Origin: Parasphingorhabdus halotolerans
Lineage (GTDB): Bacteria; Pseudomonadota; Alphaproteobacteria; Sphingomonadales; Sphingomonadaceae
Direction: 5' to 3'
NCBI RefSeq assembly: GCF_012516475.1
Contig: NZ_CP051217.1
Coordinates: 1,860,001 to 1,924,000 of the forward strand
DNA: 64,000 nucleotides
The number at the start of each line of letters is the position of its first letter. Within the stretch, counting starts at the first letter, position 1. Under the pieces are notes generated by a model. It was not told where the DNA came from. It ran no database searches and was given only the letters and a program-made list of their open reading frames with translations. Made by a program: the position numbers and the translations under genes. This document shows positions 43,740 to 51,492 of this stretch, one piece after another.

Positions 43740-44288
43740 TCATTGATTTCTCTGATTAATTCCAAAGAAATTAGCATCTACGAAATTTTTTATAGCTGCA
43801 TTATCTTCATCATTATTCGTGCCCGTATATTTCCATATTTCTTCATGCAGGACCACCTCTTTTGACCGAGCGTCAATCCCAATCAGTGTGATCGGTACTC
43901 CTGCAGCCTTTGAGATACGTAGGTACCCCTTTTTGTATTCGCTCACTTTGCTGCGAGTTCCTTCGGGTGTCATTCCCAACCAGACATTTTCATTACGATC
44001 AAACCAATCCACCATTTGCGATGTCACACCTCTTTGCGACGAGCGGTCAATTGGCACTCCACCTAAATATTTGAAGAAAGCACTGAGCGGCCAGACAAAG
44101 GCCTCTTTTTTCATCATGAAGGAAACTTTTAGCCCGACAGACTTCATACATGCCATCGCAAGGATGAAATCCCAGTTGGAGGTATGAGGCATGCCGGCGA
44201 TGATCAGCTTTTTTTCCGGCGGCAGCTTTCCGACCATTTTCCAACCCATGCACCGCAACACAAAACGTCCAAGCCATCGCGTGAACAT
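43740..44288 (-). CDS. 1-acyl-glycerol-3-phosphate acyltransferase (PlsC-like)
   Basis: This protein of about 182 residues has the acyltransferase blocks: HTSNWD (the HX4D catalytic motif) near residue 36, FKYLGGVPIDRSSQRG near residue 70, and MTPEGTRSKVSEYKKGYL near residue 105. It acylates lysophosphatidic acid or a related lysolipid at the inner membrane. The start MFTRWLGRFVLRCMGWKMVG is preferred over an upstream ATG at 44342. Membrane lipid remodelling would fit the neighbouring stress island, but this is inference. Confidence 0.88.
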   Translation of the reverse strand: MFTRWLGRFVLRCMGWKMVGKLPPEKKLIIAGMPHTSNWDFILAMACMKSVGLKVSFMMKKEAFVWPLSAFFKYLGGVPIDRSSQRGVTSQMVDWFDRNENVWLGMTPEGTRSKVSEYKKGYLRISKAAGVPITLIGIDARSKEVVLHEEIWKYTGTNNDEDNAAIKNFVDANFFGINQRNQ

Positions 44289-44456
44289 GTTTCCCCTACG
44301 CGGGCTGAAATCGGAAAGTACATTTTCACAAACTACTCTCATATTCAAAATCCGTTGTTTGGCAGAGACAATCAGGCACGATCCGGAGATGTGGAGAAGC
44401 AGCTAAGATGATATCAGACTGTAAGAATTTTTTCAAAAACTTGGTGCACAATAACA

Positions 44457-44723
44457 TCAATTACGGCCATGAGAGTGCTTGGCGCGGTGTTTGCTGGCAC
44501 GGCCATTTACGCGTTTTCTCCATCTCCTAAAACTACCCGGTCGCATGTGGGTCCGCATGACTATTATTACATCTTTTTCACGAAGACCTGACAACGCCTG
44601 GATCATATCAAAACTGATTTCATCAGCCCAAGCCATGGCGATAATTTCAGAAGTGAATATAGTTCCCCTATCTTCCTGCTGCGTAGAAGGCACAAAATTA
44701 TCGGGAAATACTGGTCGTGACAT
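44457..44723 (-). CDS. DUF2805 / TIGR03643 family small protein
   Basis: This 88-residue protein carries the family pattern IIAMAWADEISFDMIQALSG, then KDVIIVMRTHMRPGSFRRWR, KRVNGRASKHR, rich in Trp and Met. The family is small, mostly marine, and of unknown function. The ATG at 44723 gives the family's usual length; an earlier ATG at 44768 would overlap the gene upstream by 20 bases. It follows the two-helix gene on the same strand and so is under the sigma-E-like promoter at 45134-45163. Confidence 0.88.
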   Translation of the reverse strand: MSRPVFPDNFVPSTQQEDRGTIFTSEIIAMAWADEISFDMIQALSGLREKDVIIVMRTHMRPGSFRRWRKRVNGRASKHRAKHSHGRN

Positions 44724-44748
44724 TACGCAAGCTTGAATATCTGGTCTA

Positions 44749-45069
44749 TCATGCTCCCCAAACATCATCGTAACGGGCTGTTCCGTCCTCGCGAGGGTGA
44801 TCGCGATAAGTCTTTAATGGTTGCTGAGAGGTTTTAAACACGCCTGCAGTTATAAAAATACCGAGAAGAACAGCCAAGTGTCCTACCACTAGCTCGCCAT
44901 AATAAAACCATGATCCGAGGGCTGTAGAAAAGATGGTCGACCACATGATCGACAATATTGCCATAATTTGGAACCGTTGAACGCGCGGAAGGCTATTCAG
45001 TGGGTTTGAATCCGGATTCATCACAAAGGCAATCGAGTTTTCATTGAACCGCTTAACGTAATTTTGCAT
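44749..45069 (-). CDS. small two-helix membrane protein (YiaA-like)
   Basis: This 106-residue protein has two hydrophobic helices (QIMAILSIMWSTIFSTALGS and VVGHLAVLLGIFITAGVFKT), joined by a short loop and flanked by charged ends. It resembles the YiaA/YiaB two-helix domain. The start at 45069 follows AGGAG at ideal spacing; the longer frame to 45117 begins inside the presumed transcript start and is rejected. It is followed by the DUF2805 gene. A sigma-E-like promoter lies directly upstream. Confidence 0.75.
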   Translation of the reverse strand: MQNYVKRFNENSIAFVMNPDSNPLNSLPRVQRFQIMAILSIMWSTIFSTALGSWFYYGELVVGHLAVLLGIFITAGVFKTSQQPLKTYRDHPREDGTARYDDVWGA

Positions 45070-45133
45070 CAAAAACTCCTGTTGCTGGCCTTTAGACACC
45101 TGTTTTTTAATAAACATATCTAGGGCTCCGGGT

Positions 45134-45163
45134 TAATTACGAGCGCCAAAGCAAATTGGATCA
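45134..45163 (-). promoter_or_regulatory. sigma-E (ECF11)-like promoter of the two-helix/DUF2805 operon
   Basis: On the minus strand TGATCC at 45163-45158, an 18-base spacer and TAATTA at 45139-45134. The same TGATCC-N18-TA layout occurs upstream of the sigma factor gene and the fasciclin gene. The predicted start is about 45127, with a leader of about 58 bases to the ATG at 45069. Confidence 0.65.
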
Positions 45164-45354
45164 TTATTGATTTCAGCAATCGACCGATCCACAAAAAATA
45201 TCATTCTTGTAATATCGATAAAGTTTGATTGTCGATGTCAATTCCCGGCTTCCCCGTTACGAAATAAGGCGAAGACGTGTGACCGTTTAACTATCTCTAT
45301 TGGGGTTTTCTCGGGCGACATGCATGACGTTTTCAGAGCAATCCGAGGATGGCG

Positions 45355-45444
45355 ATGATGGTAAGCAGCTATGGCAAATTCAGCGAAGATAAAAAGACGC
45401 AAATTGATACCGATGCGAAGCGGTTTTTGGCGAGCTTGAACTAA
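45355..45444 (+). other. 29-codon frame, possible photolyase/cryptochrome C-terminal remnant
   Basis: After GAGGA, the frame MMVSSYGKFSEDKKTQIDTD continues with AKRFLASLN and a stop that overlaps by four bases with the stop of the convergent DUF2256 gene. The end resembles the final helix of photolyase-type proteins (xxKxxxIxxxAxxFLxxL), and DUF2256 genes often accompany such genes. The rest of any photolyase is missing. This is speculative. Confidence 0.25.
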
Positions 45445-45572
45445 CGCTTACGTCGGCAGTCATCCGAACAGTAGCGGACGTTTTCCCAGTCCCGTTCCCA
45501 TTTCTTGCCCCATGTGAATGGTCGTCTGCATGCTTCACAGATTTAGGTTGGCAGATTGGTTTTCTTTCGCAT
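45441..45572 (-). pseudogene. DUF2256 small zinc-binding-like protein with in-frame stop
   Basis: On the minus strand the frame [32 protein letters not shown] continues [14 protein letters not shown]. This is the DUF2256 pattern (cysteines CxxC and CSDxC with the Trp-rich core), but codon 10 is TAA at 45545-45543 where relatives have a lysine (AAA). It lies 12 bases downstream of the ABC1 gene, so it is the last gene of that operon. It is inactivated unless the stop is read through or a sequencing error. No repair by a homopolymer change exists. Confidence 0.75.
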
Positions 45573-45584
45573 CTTTGGCAAGGC

Positions 45585-46952
45585 TTAGCTTTCCGTATCC
45601 AATGCATCTGCCTCAGCACCTTCGTCTAAGGTAAAATGTTCTGCCACCAATGCCCGAACGTCTATTCTGACTTTCAGCCGAGCCGCGAGTAACGCCATGC
45701 CGCTGATTTTGCGTTGAACAAATAGTAAATCAGTCGGAGGGATATGCCATGCCGCCTTATCCACTGCGACATCCATGCCTTGTTCGCGTAATATGCTGAC
45801 GAAGCCGCGATCGCCAAAATCGAATTTTCCGGGACGCGTTAACTCGTTGATAATGACATCAATCATAGCAGCGACCCGGTCGCCATGTCTGGTGATTGCT
45901 GCCTGGCTAACAAAGCCAGCTGCTAGTGCTTCCTCACGCACCCCATCACGGTCACCATTCAGCGCGGCGATTATAAGTCTTCGATAGCCGTCAGCCACTT
46001 TAGCATCGACCTCTCTTGTTGCGCCGAAGTCGAGCAGCACCAGATTTCCGGTCTCCGGTTGATAACGGTAATTTGCAAAATTAGGGTCCGACTGTATTCT
46101 CCCAAATTCAAATATTTCCCGCATCACCAATTGAAACAATAAACCCATTGCTGTGTCTCGTGTGTCCTGCGGCGCATCCACTAAAGTCTCGATCGCCTTG
46201 CCTTCCACAAAGCTCATCGCCAGTACCTGATCCGTGGTAAATTCTTCGTCCAGAACGGGGATGACATAATCTGACGCATCAGCAAGCAACTCGCCAAACA
46301 GGGTGAGATATCCACCTTCCCTCAGATAATCCGCTTCCTCGTGAAGCTGCTTTTTGGCCTCCGCCAGCAACGGAGCAATGTCTAATTCACTCGGCAACAG
46401 ATTGGAAACCCGAAGTAGTGTCGCGACATTGTCTACGTCAGCATCAATGCTTTCCCTGACGCCTGGATACTGAACTTTAATCGCAAGATCACGGCCATCC
46501 GGTGTCTTTGCTCGGTGCACCTGACCAATGGATGCTGCCGCAATGGGCGTTGCGCCAAAATGGGCAAAGCGCTTGCGCCAATCCTGCCCCCATTGCTGCT
46601 CCAAAACACGCTGCAATTGTTGCGGCGGCATTCGGTGGGCGTTATCGCGCAGCCGTGCCATGATCTCGGTCAGTTCTGGCGGGAGCATGTCTCCGGCGTC
46701 CATCGAGATCATCTGACCCAACTTCATCGCGGCCCCGCGTAAATGCGATAACCGGTCCGCGACCCTCGCCACGTTGCCGGGAGTGAGGATCATGTCCCGC
46801 ATAGCTGGACGTTCGCCGTCGGCCAATCGTCGTGCGCCTTCGGCAATCATGCCGCCCGCGACGCCGCTGGCTAAACGCCCGAATTGGCTCAGACGCGACA
46901 ATCGTCCATTTGGCACTGCGCGGTTTTTATGTTTGATGCTATTGTCCGTCAC
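45585..46952 (-). CDS. ABC1/AarF-family atypical kinase
   Basis: This 455-residue protein is an ADCK/UbiB-like kinase. The KxGQ motif is in AMKLGQMISMDAGDMLPPEL (about residue 77), the alanine-rich loop in TPIAAASIGQVHRA (about 135), the VAIK-like lysine in LAIKVQYPGV (about 152), and the DFG-like metal site in LVLLDFGATREVD (about 318). It lacks the C-terminal membrane helices of UbiB at 26 kb. It sits in an operon of DCC, DUF427, ABC1 and DUF2256, which suggests a stress role and not core ubiquinone synthesis. Confidence 0.93.
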   Translation of the reverse strand: MTDNSIKHKNRAVPNGRLSRLSQFGRLASGVAGGMIAEGARRLADGERPAMRDMILTPGNVARVADRLSHLRGAAMKLGQMISMDAGDMLPPELTEIMARLRDNAHRMPPQQLQRVLEQQWGQDWRKRFAHFGATPIAAASIGQVHRAKTPDGRDLAIKVQYPGVRESIDADVDNVATLLRVSNLLPSELDIAPLLAEAKKQLHEEADYLREGGYLTLFGELLADASDYVIPVLDEEFTTDQVLAMSFVEGKAIETLVDAPQDTRDTAMGLLFQLVMREIFEFGRIQSDPNFANYRYQPETGNLVLLDFGATREVDAKVADGYRRLIIAALNGDRDGVREEALAAGFVSQAAITRHGDRVAAMIDVIINELTRPGKFDFGDRGFVSILREQGMDVAVDKAAWHIPPTDLLFVQRKISGMALLAARLKVRIDVRALVAEHFTLDEGAEADALDTES

Positions 46953-46955
46953 GTC

Positions 46956-47450
46956 TTACCATCCCCTGCTTCCCGGTACGCCTTTGAACGGACCGGCGAG
47001 TTTGCTGGTTATCCAGCCGCCATAAAACGCACCGGGTTGCGGGATCACGGTTTCACCGTCGACGCTGCACCGATCAAACGGTCCGGCATAAAAGGCTATA
47101 TGGTCTCGCAATATCAAAAAATCTTTGGTGGGACTGGGATAACTCCAGCCGATGCGCGGCAATATGGTGTCGCCGATGACCATATCATAGTAGACGGCAG
47201 CACCTTTCCACTCGCAATAGGAGCTTCCTTCCGCGTGCTGAAGCACGCCCGGGGTAATGTCCGATGCCGGAATATAGTAAGTAGGCGGATGGCTGGTCTC
47301 TAGCGTACGAACGCTGGTGTTTGTGTCGGCTACAATCTGTCCTTGATGCTGGATGGTGATCCGCGCGGAGCATGGCTCGGCAACCGCCGGGCGGGGGTAA
47401 TTCCAGACACTCTCTTGTCCTGGTGCAATTGGATTCGGTCGAGGTCTCAT
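46956..47450 (-). CDS. DUF427 family protein
   Basis: This 164-residue protein starts at MRPRPNPIAPGQESVWNYPR, inside the last codons of the DCC gene (four-base overlap). The family core is VADTNTSVRTLETSHPPTYY, EGSSYCEWKGAAVYYD and the C-terminal YPSPTKDFLILRDHIAFYAG. DUF427 proteins are widespread in oxidative-stress contexts but without a proven reaction. The frame extends 77 codons upstream only by chance. It is three bases upstream of the ABC1 start. Confidence 0.88.
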   Translation of the reverse strand: MRPRPNPIAPGQESVWNYPRPAVAEPCSARITIQHQGQIVADTNTSVRTLETSHPPTYYIPASDITPGVLQHAEGSSYCEWKGAAVYYDMVIGDTILPRIGWSYPSPTKDFLILRDHIAFYAGPFDRCSVDGETVIPQPGAFYGGWITSKLAGPFKGVPGSRGW

Positions 47451-47806
47451 GTCTCTAACCGGCCGCCAGCATAGCGTTGCAGGCGCGGACGGAGGCGCAG
47501 GAACAGCCGATAGCCATATTCCAATATCGGCAAAACTCCCGGAAGCTGAGCCGCAACGCCGAGCGGACGCAAGAACGGTACCGCGCGCCACATCGCGACG
47601 AAAGCAGCCGCTCCGGACAATAGAACTCCGTTTTCCTGTGCGTGAAAGCGGTCCAGCATGAATTGGCGACTGATCGGACATGTTGTATCGGGCGACATCA
47701 GATCAACAAACTCTATGGCGTCATTTTTATCGAGCCGCCGAACCATTACGATCTCCCGAAGACATAAGGGGCACCCCCCATCGTACCAAACTGTAACTTT
47801 GTTCAT
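47447..47806 (-). CDS. DCC-family thiol-disulfide oxidoreductase (DUF393)
   Basis: This 119-residue protein has the eponymous motif VWYDGGCPLCLREI near residue 10, a thioredoxin-like CxxC, followed by FVDLMSPDTTCP and the helical C-terminus LGVAAQLPGVLPILEYGYRL. The start at 47806 (MNKVTVWYDGG) is favoured by a GAG ribosome site seven bases upstream; longer frames to 47854 have none. It leads the DCC-DUF427-ABC1-DUF2256 operon. Redox control of thiols fits the stress context. Confidence 0.9.
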   Translation of the reverse strand: MNKVTVWYDGGCPLCLREIVMVRRLDKNDAIEFVDLMSPDTTCPISRQFMLDRFHAQENGVLLSGAAAFVAMWRAVPFLRPLGVAAQLPGVLPILEYGYRLFLRLRPRLQRYAGGRLET

Positions 47807-47949
47807 ATTTTTACTCGCCCATTGGGACATATTGGCAATTTTGCCATATTTCACGAAAGCTTTGTTTTCGATATCGTAGAGGATCCAGATAATAGGCTTT
47901 ATATGCTAACTTGTTCCGCTGAATGCCATACGGCTGAAAGACCTAAGTT

Positions 47950-48885
47950 ATGAAGATTGCGATCATTGGTTCTGGCCTTTCTGGCCTTGCTTGTGCGGAT
48001 CATTTAGTCGCTGAAGGATTTCAGATTAGCCTTTTCGACAAAGCGCGCGGTCCTGGGGGACGGATGTCAACTCGGCGGATAGATACAGCGCTCGGACAGG
48101 TCGGCTTTGATCATGGTGCCCAATATTTCACCGCCCGCGAGCACGCTTTCCAGACAGGGGTCAAACAGTGGCAGAATGCCGGCACAGTTGCGCCTTGGCC
48201 CGCCGCTGGACCGGAAGCATGGGTTGGCGTGCCCGCCATGAACGCGCCGATCAAGGCGCTCGCGGCCCGACATGATGTTTCGTGGTCGATGCGCATCGAT
48301 GGCTTGGTAAAACAGCAGAACGGCTGGCAGTTGCAATGCGGGGATCACGTTATTGTGGCGCTATTTGACGCCGTTGTTTTAGCTATACCGGCAGAGCAGG
48401 CGGCGTCATTGCTGCAACCGTGGGACACCGAATTTCACACATTGGCCAGAAACACGGTATCAGCCCCATGCTGGACATTAATGCTGGCCTTTGCCCATCC
48501 CGTAAAAACAGACAAAGTGATAATTCGCGACGATGCTGTCATTGGTTCGGCCGCGCGCAATTCCGTCAAACCGGGTCGCAAAGGTCCGGACAGTTGGGTA
48601 ATCCAAGCTTCTCCGGATTGGTCGGTGAACTATTTGGAAGATAGTCAGGAACAGGTCGTTTCTGCATTATCTGATCGGTTCTCTGACCTTTTGGGCGTTT
48701 CTCTCCCGGATCCGTTAGTCGCTTCCGCGCACCGGTGGCGCTATGCTCGGTCGGGTAAGACGGATCAAAGCGCACTATATAATGACGATCTAAAGATCGG
48801 CGTTTGCGGAGACTGGCTGATCGGACCAAGAGTCGAATGTGCGTGGTTGTCAGGGACGGCGCTTGCAAAGATGATACAGGGTTAA
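47950..48885 (+). CDS. FAD-dependent oxidoreductase (renalase/amine-oxidase-like)
   Basis: This 311-residue flavoprotein starts with the dinucleotide motif IAIIGSGLSGLACADHLVAE and the second flavin contact LFDKARGPGGRMSTRRID. The C-terminal part ends with GDWLIGPRVECAWLSGTALA, the closing flavin loop of the NAD(P)/FAD-dependent amine-oxidase family. In other marine bacteria such genes lie in ECF11-sigma/ChrR clusters. It is divergent from the DCC operon, with a shared 140-base region containing GGATCC near its centre. Confidence 0.9.
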   Translation: MKIAIIGSGLSGLACADHLVAEGFQISLFDKARGPGGRMSTRRIDTALGQVGFDHGAQYFTAREHAFQTGVKQWQNAGTVAPWPAAGPEAWVGVPAMNAPIKALAARHDVSWSMRIDGLVKQQNGWQLQCGDHVIVALFDAVVLAIPAEQAASLLQPWDTEFHTLARNTVSAPCWTLMLAFAHPVKTDKVIIRDDAVIGSAARNSVKPGRKGPDSWVIQASPDWSVNYLEDSQEQVVSALSDRFSDLLGVSLPDPLVASAHRWRYARSGKTDQSALYNDDLKIGVCGDWLIGPRVECAWLSGTALAKMIQG

Positions 48886-49322
48886 AGCGCTGCCAAGGCC
48901 AGGGTTGTTAATCCCAATCCGGTGGATAATATAATCCGTAGCCGGAGCATCCAGACCGGCATCATGCCTAGCCGGTTCAATCTGAAATCAATCCACAACG
49001 CGGCGATCAACGCTATGCCAAGCAACGCCAGTGATGGCCCGGGCCATGTTGTACCGATCATCCATGGAATACCGCTAACCACAGCCAACAGGCTTGGAAC
49101 AACTGCTATACCATAGACCCATTGCGGTGCCTTAGGATTGGTAACAGCCAATCCCCACCATAGACCTCCCAAAAAGCTGAAGATCACAGCCGCATAAAGA
49201 AACGCTGCGCTGAGCGCGATGTAACGAGTGTCGTCGTCAAATACCGCGACCAAACATAACAACTGCGGCAGTAAGCCGGCTAAGCCAAGAATGCTTGCTG
49301 AAGGCGGACGGTTGTTTTGCAT
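48882..49322 (-). CDS. DUF3429 membrane protein
   Basis: This 146-residue protein has five hydrophobic stretches, beginning with LGLAGLLPQLLCLVAVFDDD and containing YAAVIFSFLGGLWWGLAV, the DUF3429 signature. Family function is unknown. Its stop overlaps convergently by four bases with the flavoprotein stop. It lies downstream of the fasciclin gene on the same strand beyond a terminator, so it probably depends on partial read-through or its own promoter. Confidence 0.88.
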   Translation of the reverse strand: MQNNRPPSASILGLAGLLPQLLCLVAVFDDDTRYIALSAAFLYAAVIFSFLGGLWWGLAVTNPKAPQWVYGIAVVPSLLAVVSGIPWMIGTTWPGPSLALLGIALIAALWIDFRLNRLGMMPVWMLRLRIILSTGLGLTTLALAAL

Positions 49323-49350
49323 AGGGCTTCTCTATAGCGGTCTGACCAAG

Positions 49351-49385
49351 AAAAAACCGCCGCCACTGAATGTCAGTAGCGGCGG
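49351..49385 (-). terminator. terminator of the fasciclin gene
   Basis: Read on the minus strand, a 14-base-pair stem (CCGCCGC, one mismatch, then ACTGA pairs) is followed by TTTTTTCTTGG. It lies 56 bases past the fasciclin stop codon. Confidence 0.85.
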
Positions 49386-49441
49386 CAAAGGGTACCCATC
49401 GAGGGAGGGAGGAGAGCGGGATACCCTGAACGTTGTTCCAG

Positions 49442-49969
49442 TTAGGGCATCAAAACCGTATCAATCACATGGATGACGCCGTTAGATGTTTTGATATCGG
49501 CTTTCACCACATTTGCATTGTCGACTTTCACGCCATCGGTTCCATCTACCGAAACAGTTGTTCCTTGCACGGTGGCCACCTCGATTTGTTTGCCCGCGAG
49601 GCTCTTGGAGTACACTTTCCCGGATAGGACATGATAGGTAAGGATGGACACAAGCTGGTCCTTATTCTCTGGTTTCAAGAGTGTCTCAACTGTACCAGCG
49701 GGCAGTTTGGCAAATGCTTCATCCGTTGGAGCAAAAACAGTAAATGGACCGGCGCTGCGTAACGTCGCTTCCAAGCCTGCAGCCTGAACAGCGGCAGTTA
49801 GGGTCTTGAATGATCCGGCAGCAACTGCGGTATCCACGATATCAACCGATGGAGCTTTGGCGTAATGATCTGCCTTGGCTGCCGTTACGGGCGCCAATGC
49901 AAAGGCGAATACGGTCATTGATGTAATGGCAGCAGCTGATGCGCTGGCGAAGATTTTGGATATGGTCAT
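49442..49969 (-). CDS. secreted fasciclin-domain protein
   Basis: This 175-residue protein has a signal peptide ([20 protein letters not shown]) and one FAS1 domain: [57 protein letters not shown] and [13 protein letters not shown]. Such proteins mediate surface adhesion and are repeatedly found in singlet-oxygen regulons. A sigma-E-like promoter (50008-50037) lies just upstream, divergent from the sigma gene. It has its own terminator. Confidence 0.93.
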   Translation of the reverse strand: MTISKIFASASAAAITSMTVFAFALAPVTAAKADHYAKAPSVDIVDTAVAAGSFKTLTAAVQAAGLEATLRSAGPFTVFAPTDEAFAKLPAGTVETLLKPENKDQLVSILTYHVLSGKVYSKSLAGKQIEVATVQGTTVSVDGTDGVKVDNANVVKADIKTSNGVIHVIDTVLMP

Positions 49970-50007
49970 AAAGTTTCCTTTGGGGATTGTTCAAACGATT
50001 GTCCCTC

Positions 50008-50037
50008 AGACTACGAATGACCTGCCCAACTGGATCA
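50008..50037 (-). promoter_or_regulatory. sigma-E (ECF11)-like promoter of the fasciclin gene
   Basis: On the minus strand TGATCC at 50037-50032, an 18-base spacer and TAGTCT at 50013-50008. The predicted start is about 50001, with a 30-base leader to the ATG at 49969. The spacing is the same as at the sigma gene itself. Confidence 0.7.
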
Positions 50038-50105
50038 TTTTTTGTGACAATTTCTTCAAAAGGGTTTCGGCCCATATAATAAGCCAAAACAATTTCACCG
50101 GAAGA

Positions 50106-50135
50106 TGATCCAAAACCAGCGCTTGACCGTATGCT
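50106..50135 (+). promoter_or_regulatory. sigma-E (ECF11)-like autoregulatory promoter
   Basis: TGATCC at 50106-50111, an 18-base spacer and TATGCT at 50130-50135 lie upstream of the sigma gene ATG at 50153. Autoregulation from the sigma factor's own promoter type is characteristic of RpoE-ChrR pairs. The leader would be very short. Confidence 0.7.
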
Positions 50136-50152
50136 TGTTATTGGAGATTGAG

Positions 50153-50803
50153 ATGCGTGACCAAATGCAATGTGAAATGGAGACAAAAGGTTCGGACAAC
50201 TTGTCCGGTCGGTCCGCTATTGTGAAGGCTCTTCCTGGAAGAGAGATTAAAGATGCTGCTCTTATCGAACGCATCAGTAGATCGCGGGATCGCGCTGCGC
50301 TCGAAGAAATCGCTGCTCACTATGCACCGCGCTTGAAGGCTTGGTTGACGTATCGCGGTGAACAATCCTCCACAGCAGAAGACATCGTCCAGGACGTTTT
50401 GATTTCGGTGTGGACCAAGGCAAATCAATTTGATCCGGCCAAGGGCGCATTCTCATCGTGGGTATTCCGCATGGTTCGCAACACATGGATCGATCACAAA
50501 CGCAAACATGATCGTATGCAACCCACGGCACCAGACGTCATTTCGACTATGGCTGATTCCCCCGTCGCCGCCGCGGATGCTGAATTAGACGAGTCACAGG
50601 CAGCAATGGCCGTTCAGGCTGAACTGGCGAAACTGCCGGTGGAGCAGAAGCAAATGCTGCACATGGCCTTTTTCGAAGGCCTGTCCCACAGCCAGATCGC
50701 AGAGCGAACTGGTTTGGCACTCGGTACGGTGAAAAGCCGTATTCGTGTGCCGCTTAAAAATATGAAATCAAAATTAGAGAATTTTCGCGGAGTTAACCAA
50801 TGA
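50153..50803 (+). CDS. ECF (RpoE/ECF11-type) RNA polymerase sigma factor
   Basis: This 216-residue sigma factor has region 2 (APRLKAWLTYRGEQSSTAED, IVQDVLISVWTKA, SWVFRMVRNTWIDHKRK) and region 4 (LAKLPVEQKQMLHMAFFEGL, HSQIAERTGLALGTVKSRIR). An N-terminal acidic extension of about 45 residues precedes region 2. Its stop overlaps the ATG of a ChrR-like anti-sigma gene by four bases. The pair and the TGATCC-N18-TA promoters match the photo-oxidative stress system of Rhodobacter. Confidence 0.93.
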   Translation: MRDQMQCEMETKGSDNLSGRSAIVKALPGREIKDAALIERISRSRDRAALEEIAAHYAPRLKAWLTYRGEQSSTAEDIVQDVLISVWTKANQFDPAKGAFSSWVFRMVRNTWIDHKRKHDRMQPTAPDVISTMADSPVAAADAELDESQAAMAVQAELAKLPVEQKQMLHMAFFEGLSHSQIAERTGLALGTVKSRIRVPLKNMKSKLENFRGVNQ

Positions 50804-51483
50804 ATAGTTCAACCCAAACTGCCTTTCATTCTGTCGGTGAAGAATGGCTTGCTTCCTATTGCGCCGGAGGCTTGTCGCGGGCTAAGCATTTGCTCATTTC
50901 CTGTCAGTCTGCACTGAAGCCGGAATTGTCATCGCGTATTGATGCTATGGATCAGGTCGGGGGCGCTCTCTTGGAGTCTGCGCAGGGAGAAGCTCTTTCG
51001 AGCGATTTTTTCGCGCGGGTATTGGATAAGATGGAATCTATGCCGGTTTCCGAAGAGGCAGGAGCAAGCCAAGCACAACCTGAAAATAGTGCCGGGAAGT
51101 CGTGGGTTCCATCACCCCTCGAAGATTTTTTAAAAAACATCGGACAAGAGTTAAAATGGAAGAAGCTTGGCTTTGGTGTCGAGCGGGCATCGCTAGCCAA
51201 TGATAACGGCGAGGAACTCTATTTGCTCAAAGCCCGTCCCGGATTGAAAGTGCCCCGTCACACTCATGAAGGGGAAGAGTGGGCTCTCATCCTGCAGGGC
51301 GGTTATTCAGTCGGAGATGAAAGCTATGGTCTTGGCGATCTTCATCGAGAGGATGAAAGCTGCACGCATCAGCCGATTGTCGATGATGATGGTGAGGCGT
51401 GCATTACATTGGTCGCCCTCGAAGGCAGCTTGAAATTTTCAAACCCGGTCATGAGAATGTTGAAACCTGTAATTGGAATATAG
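50800..51483 (+). CDS. chrR: ChrR-like cupin anti-sigma factor
   Basis: This 227-residue protein has an N-terminal anti-sigma segment (EEWLASYCAGGLSRAKHLLI, SCQSALKPE) and a C-terminal cupin (RHTHEGEEWALILQGGYSVG, then DLHREDESCTHQPI) whose His and Glu residues can bind zinc. It should hold the sigma factor inactive until singlet oxygen releases it. In Rhodobacter ChrR the N-domain has H-x3-C-x2-C; here it is H-x4-C with alanine in the position of the second cysteine. It is coupled to the sigma gene and followed by SOUL. Confidence 0.9.
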   Translation: MNSSTQTAFHSVGEEWLASYCAGGLSRAKHLLISCQSALKPELSSRIDAMDQVGGALLESAQGEALSSDFFARVLDKMESMPVSEEAGASQAQPENSAGKSWVPSPLEDFLKNIGQELKWKKLGFGVERASLANDNGEELYLLKARPGLKVPRHTHEGEEWALILQGGYSVGDESYGLGDLHREDESCTHQPIVDDDGEACITLVALEGSLKFSNPVMRMLKPVIGI

Positions 51484-51492
51484 AGCGCGATA

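Noticed and set aside
47873..47949. fourth sigma-E-like promoter at GGATCC between the DCC operon and the flavoprotein gene
   Set aside because: The -35 is GGATCC, and at 18 bases neither direction gives a TA-type -10 element, unlike the three accepted sites.
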